A program made the position numbers and the translations under genes. Below, piece by piece: positions 60,094 through 64,000 of a stretch of DNA of 64,000 nt. Source of the stretch: Streptomyces sp. NBC_01233 (GTDB lineage: Bacteria > Actinomycetota > Actinomycetes > Streptomycetales > Streptomycetaceae); contig NZ_CP108514.1 in assembly GCF_035989305.1 (NCBI RefSeq), positions 9,590,501 to 9,654,500 of the forward strand. Direction: 5' to 3'. How positions within the stretch are numbered: position 1 is the first letter of the stretch; every line of letters starts with the position of its first letter. Under the pieces are notes generated by a model that did no database searches, was not told the DNA's origin, and saw only the letters and a list, made by a program, of their open reading frames with translations.

Positions 60094-62872
60094 ATGAACA
60101 CCACCGAGTGGCACGCGGGCGACCGGTTCATGCTGCGGGTCGCGGGGCTGCCGCTGGCCGCGGTCGACGCCCTGTGCGCCGCGGACACCCGCCGCTGGGC
60201 CGAGGACGTCCTCACCGCCGAGGCGGCACTGCGCGAGGGCGCCGCGCGGCTCGGCGACGTGCTCCACGGGGCCGTCGGAGCCACCGACCCGGCCCCGGAC
60301 GGCCCGGGCGCGCTCCGGCGCCGCGCACTGCTGCGGCTGCGCCGCCAGATCCACAACGGCCGGCTGCCGGCCCGTCCGGACACCTCGACGGAGACGGCCG
60401 TGGAGGCCGTCGCGGTCGTGGACGAGGCCTCCGCAGAGCAGTTGGCCGGCTGGCTGCACCGGCGCCGGCTGCTCGACAAGCTGCTGGCCCAGGGTCGGCC
60501 GCTGCTCACCGCGGACCTGGCCCGCAACCGGGCCGCACTGCGTCAGCTGGTGGCAGACGACCGGCTGCGGCTCGGTCTGCTGCTGGCCTCCCCGGTGCTC
60601 GAGGGCCAGCTGGACGGCTATGCGCGCACCGAGGGCGTGCCGACCGGGCGGGCACGCAAGGCCGAGCGGGCGGTCCTCTCGTACGTGTACCGCACGGCCT
60701 GCAAGACCAGCCCCTTCAGCACCTTCACCGCGGTGGCGACCGGCCGCTTCACGGACGGTGCCGGAGCAGGCGGTGCGGGAACAGGCGGTGCGGGAACAGG
60801 TTGCCGGCGCGGGCCGTGCCGGAGCGGACGGCATGCGGGTGGCCGACGAATGGACCAGCCACGTCCGCCTCAACGTCGTCGTCCTCGCCCGGCTCGCGGA
60901 GCTGATCCTGGCCGATCCCGTCCGCCGCCGGGACCTGCCGCTGCGCCCGGCCTCGGGCTGGGGCCGCGAGGAGGACCGGATCCGCTACGTGCGGCGCTCG
61001 GTCACCGCGGGCGACGACGCAGCCGCCGTCACCTTCGACGCGGTCAAGGACCGGCTGTTCTTCCTGCGCCGCAGCGGCACCCTCGACCGCCTCCTCGGCC
61101 TGTTCGCCGAGCGTCCCGAGCTGCGGCACCAGGAGCTGGCCGACTGGCTGGCAGCCGAGCACGCAGCCGACCCCGCCGACTGCGAGGCGTACGTCTGCGC
61201 CCTCCTCCAGCTCGGCGTGGTGCGCGTGCCCTGCCTCGACACCGAGGTGCACAGCGGCGACCCGCTGCGCTCCTTCCAGCAGTCGCTGACCTCGCTGGAG
61301 CGGCCTTGGGCCGACCGGCTCGCCGCCCTGCTCGAAGCGCCCGCGGCAGCCCTGGCGGCCTACCCCACGGCCGGGCACGCGGAACGGGCCGGGCTGCTAC
61401 GGGTGCTGCGCACCGGGCTGCACCGGGTCCAGGAGGAACTCGGCGCACCGGAAGCGGCCCTGCCGCAGACCCTGCTGTACGAGGACGTGAGCGCGGGCCG
61501 CGACCTGCCCTGCCCGCCCCGGGACTGGGCGGCGCTGCGCGCGGTCGAGCGGATCCTGCCCGCCTTCGACCTCACACTGGCCCAGCGGATCACCTTCGAG
61601 GGGTTCTTCACCGCGCGGTACGGCGCCGGCGGCCGCTGCGAGGACCTGCTGGGGCTGGTGCACGATTTCCACGAGGACTTCTTCGACCAGTACCTGTCGT
61701 TCACCGCGCGCCGCACGCCCTTCGACGAGCACGGCGCATACGTGCCCGAGGAGAACTGGCTGGGCCTGCCGGGCATCCGGGCCCTGGACGCGGCGCGCCG
61801 GGCGTTCACCGGCCGGATGCGGCAGGCCTGGGCGGCGTACGAGGGCACCGACGTCCTTCGCCTCGACGAGGCGGACCTGACGGCGGTCGCGGACGAACTC
61901 GGCGCGGTGACACCTGACTTCGCGCCCCGGTGCCACCACCTCCAGCTCGCCGTCGATCCCGCCGACGGCAGCCCGCTGACCGTGCTGAACCGCTCGTACG
62001 GTGGACTGTCCTTCCCCTTCAGCCGGTTCACGCACGTGCACGACGGGCCGGGTGGGTCGGAGCCCGGCTTCTCCGCGGAACTGCGGGCCACGGCAGACCG
62101 GATCACCCCGCCCGGCGCGGTCCTCGCCGAGGTCACCGGCGGCCCGGTCACCACCAATCTCAACCTCCACGGCCGGCTGACCGACTACGAGATCGTCTGC
62201 CCCGGCGAGAGTGGCACGCTCCCGCCGGAGCGCCGGCTCCACCTCGACGACCTGTACGCCGAGCACGTGCCGGCGACCGGGCGGGTGGTGCTGCGTTCGC
62301 GGCGGCTGGGCTGCCAGGTGATCCCCGTGTACCTCGGCTACCTGGTGCCGCTCGCGCTGCCCGCGATCCCGCGCACGCTCCTGCTGCTGTCCCCGTCGTC
62401 GATGTCGCCGCTCGACGTGTGGGCCGGCGTGCCCGAGGGGCCGGCGCGCGACGACGTGACCGCCCGGCCCCGGGTGGTGCACGGCGACCTCGTGCTCAGC
62501 CGGCGCAGCTGGACCACCACGGCGGGCGGCCTGCCCGTCCAGGGGGCCCGGGAGGCCGGACACTTCCTCGACTGGCAGCGCTGGCGCCGCGCCCACGGCC
62601 TGCCGGAGCAGGTCTTCGCGACCGTCTCGGCAGGCCCCTCGGCCGCCGGGGCCAAGCCGCAGTACGTGGACTTCGCGAGCCTGCTCTCGCTCGCGGCCTT
62701 CGAGACGCTGCTGCGCGAACCGGCGCACCGGGTCGTCTTCCGCGAGATGCTCCCCGACCCCGACGGCCTGCACGTGCACTCGGCGCGCGGCGCCCACGTC
62801 GCCGAACTGGCCGTCGAGACCTTCACCACGACCATCCGAGACCAGGAAGGCGGCACGCGATGTCCGAGCTGA
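60094..62872 (+). pseudogene. LanB-type glutamylating dehydratase, split by a frameshift
   Basis: The 5' part (60094 to about 60760) reads MNTTEWHAGDRFMLRVAGLP, RRRLLDKLLAQGRPLLTADL and YRTACKTSPFSTFTAVATGR. The remainder, in the next frame from about 60830 to TGA 62870-62872, reads VADEWTSHVRLNVVVLARLA, ITFEGFFTARYGAGG, NLNLHGRLTDYEIVCP and SARGAHVAELAVETF. Together they form one tRNA-dependent Ser/Thr glutamylation protein (Lant_dehydr_N, TbtB-type). The frame changes inside a duplicated 15-base repeat (near 60768-60802), needing one extra or two missing bases. As written, no complete enzyme is made, which should block dehydroalanine formation. A sequencing error in a GC-rich repeat is quite possible. 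Confidence 0.85.
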
Positions 62873-63969
62873 CCCCGTCCACCCCCGGCGCACCCGCCGA
62901 GACCCGCGGCGCCTGGCAGGCCCTGCACATCTTCTACGCCGCCAACCCGCAGCCCCTGCTGGTGCAGTGCGTCCGGCCGCTGATCGCCGGGCTCACCGCC
63001 GACGGGCTGCTCGCCGGGCACTTCTTCATCAACTACTGGCTGGAAGGGCCGCACGTACGACTGAGGCTGCGGCCGGCCACACCCGAAGCCGGGCCCGAGG
63101 TGCGGCGGCGCGCCGAGGAGGCGGTCGCCGCGTTCCTCAAGGCCCGGCCGGCCCTGTACGAAGTCGACTCCGGATTCCTCAACGAGTTCTACAACACGCT
63201 GTTCGACATCGAGTTCCCGGAGGGCGACCGCGCCGCATTCATGGGCCCCGACGGCCGGATGAACCTGCGGCCGAACAATTCGTGTTCCCGGGAACCGTAC
63301 GAGCCCGAGTTCGGGAAGTACGGCGGCCCGGCCGGCGTCGAACTCGCCGAATGGCATTTCGCCCGCTCCAGCGATCTGGTCATCGATGCCCTGCACCGCA
63401 TGAACCTGCACCTGCGGACCGTCCTGCTCGGCACCTCCGCCCAGCTGATGATGGTCATGGCGGGCGTCTTCCTGCCGGGGCGCGAGGAACTCACGGGGTA
63501 CCTCGACCGGTACTACGAGTTCTGGCACCAGGCCTTTCCCGGCACCGGGTTCATCGGCTCCGAGGAGTACGACCGGACCTACGAGCAGACCGCGCCCGGG
63601 CTCGGCCGCCGCTTCACCGCCGTGCGCGAGGCGCTCGCCTCCGGAGAGACCCGCCGGCTGCCGGCCTTCCTCGCCGGATGGGCGGAGCACTGCCGGGAGC
63701 TGCGCGAGCGCGCGCAGGCGCTCGCCGTCGCCGGGGACCTGGTCTTCCGCTCGTGGGACGGCACCCGCGACGAGCAGGTGACGGATCCCGCCGTGGCCCT
63801 GCCGCTGCTGCTGTCCCCGTATATGCACATGACCAACAACCGACTGCACGTCACCATCCGCGACGAGGCGTACCTGGCCCATCTGCTGGGCCGGGTACTG
63901 CGGGAGAGCAAGGGCGAGGGTGAGCGCAGGAGCGAGGGCCGGACCGAGGGCGAGGCGGTCGCCCCGTGA
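62860..63969 (+). CDS. Thiopeptide-type LanB C-terminal protein (glutamate elimination or pyridine synthase fold)
   Basis: A 369-aa protein of the thiopeptide-type bacteriocin biosynthesis domain (SpaB_C-like): AWQALHIFYAANPQPLLVQC, GHFFINYWLEGPHVRLRLRP, YEPEFGKYGGPAGVELAEWH, and YMHMTNNRLHVTIRDEAYLA near the C-terminus. In split LanB systems this domain removes glutamate from glutamylated Ser/Thr; the same fold also serves as the [4+2] cycloaddition enzyme of thiopeptides. The sequence (FGKYGGP(A)G...AEWxFARSSD) looks more like the elimination partner (TbtC-type), but this is not settled. ATG 62860 overlaps the dehydratase gene by 13 bases. The tail is Glu/Arg/Gly-rich. The operon runs off the right edge. 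Confidence 0.8.
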   Translation: MSELTPSTPGAPAETRGAWQALHIFYAANPQPLLVQCVRPLIAGLTADGLLAGHFFINYWLEGPHVRLRLRPATPEAGPEVRRRAEEAVAAFLKARPALYEVDSGFLNEFYNTLFDIEFPEGDRAAFMGPDGRMNLRPNNSCSREPYEPEFGKYGGPAGVELAEWHFARSSDLVIDALHRMNLHLRTVLLGTSAQLMMVMAGVFLPGREELTGYLDRYYEFWHQAFPGTGFIGSEEYDRTYEQTAPGLGRRFTAVREALASGETRRLPAFLAGWAEHCRELRERAQALAVAGDLVFRSWDGTRDEQVTDPAVALPLLLSPYMHMTNNRLHVTIRDEAYLAHLLGRVLRESKGEGERRSEGRTEGEAVAP

Positions 63970-64000
63970 CCGGCCCCGCACCCACCCCCGCGCCGGGCCC

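Overview
The window is about 72 % G+C. Coding bias, frequent GTG starts, overlapping ATGA/GTGA junctions and family content (a conservon operon, a SARP regulator, a GH64 glucanase, a YcaO/LanB RiPP cluster, IS110 and IS5 elements) all point to a Streptomyces chromosome, probably an accessory or arm region. No tRNA, rRNA or CRISPR array was seen.

Layout. 1-4.1 kb: 5' end of a xanthine dehydrogenase molybdenum subunit and its FeS/FAD partner, then a mosaic of gene remnants (alcohol dehydrogenase without a start, a PucR piece, a second molybdenum subunit with an internal deletion). 4.3-7.6 kb: carotenoid oxygenase, SRPBCC protein and a frameshifted MFS exporter. 7.7-13.4 kb: a P-loop/HTH protein, a SnoaL-like protein, two pairs of 5'-truncated gene fragments and a frameshifted glycosyltransferase. 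13.5-16.6 kb: a VOC protein, a secreted PKD/repeat protein shortened by an in-frame amber codon, and a DHFR-like reductase. 16.8-19.8 kb: two IS110-family elements beside a perfect palindromic operator and a likely TetR stub. 20.3-25.8 kb: SpoIIE-type phosphatase, anti-sigma-like kinase, GH64 glucanase with a CebR-like operator, STAS-like protein, and a divergent SDR/TetR pair. 25.8-26.8 kb: a complete IS5-family element with 17-bp inverted repeats and TTA duplications. 27.1-31.4 kb: conservon cvnA-B-C-D plus a CYP157-like P450. 31.4-33.5 kb: a C-methyltransferase and terpene cyclase operon. 33.9-37.7 kb: an ABC exporter divergent from a two-component system. 38.4-50 kb: small secreted proteins, VOC protein, an operon of HemK-like methyltransferase / CDGSH / haem-oxygenase-like / HAD proteins, paired small proteins, a pentapeptide-like membrane protein and an ECF sigma factor. 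50.2-51.9 kb: more damaged genes.

52.3-64 kb, running off the right edge, is a RiPP cluster. A SARP regulator is followed by a leader-binding E1-like protein, a YcaO cyclodehydratase, a tandem SagB-type azoline dehydrogenase, a LanB-type glutamylating dehydratase split by a frameshift, and a thiopeptide-type elimination/cycloaddition-fold protein. Together these would form azoles from Cys/Ser/Thr and dehydroamino acids from Ser/Thr on one precursor, as in thiopeptides and goadsporin-like linear azole peptides. I found no precursor gene in the window.

A striking property is the number of broken genes: about eight deletion scars and at least eight single-base or short-repeat lesions in 64 kb. 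Either this locus is decaying or the assembly carries uncorrected indels.
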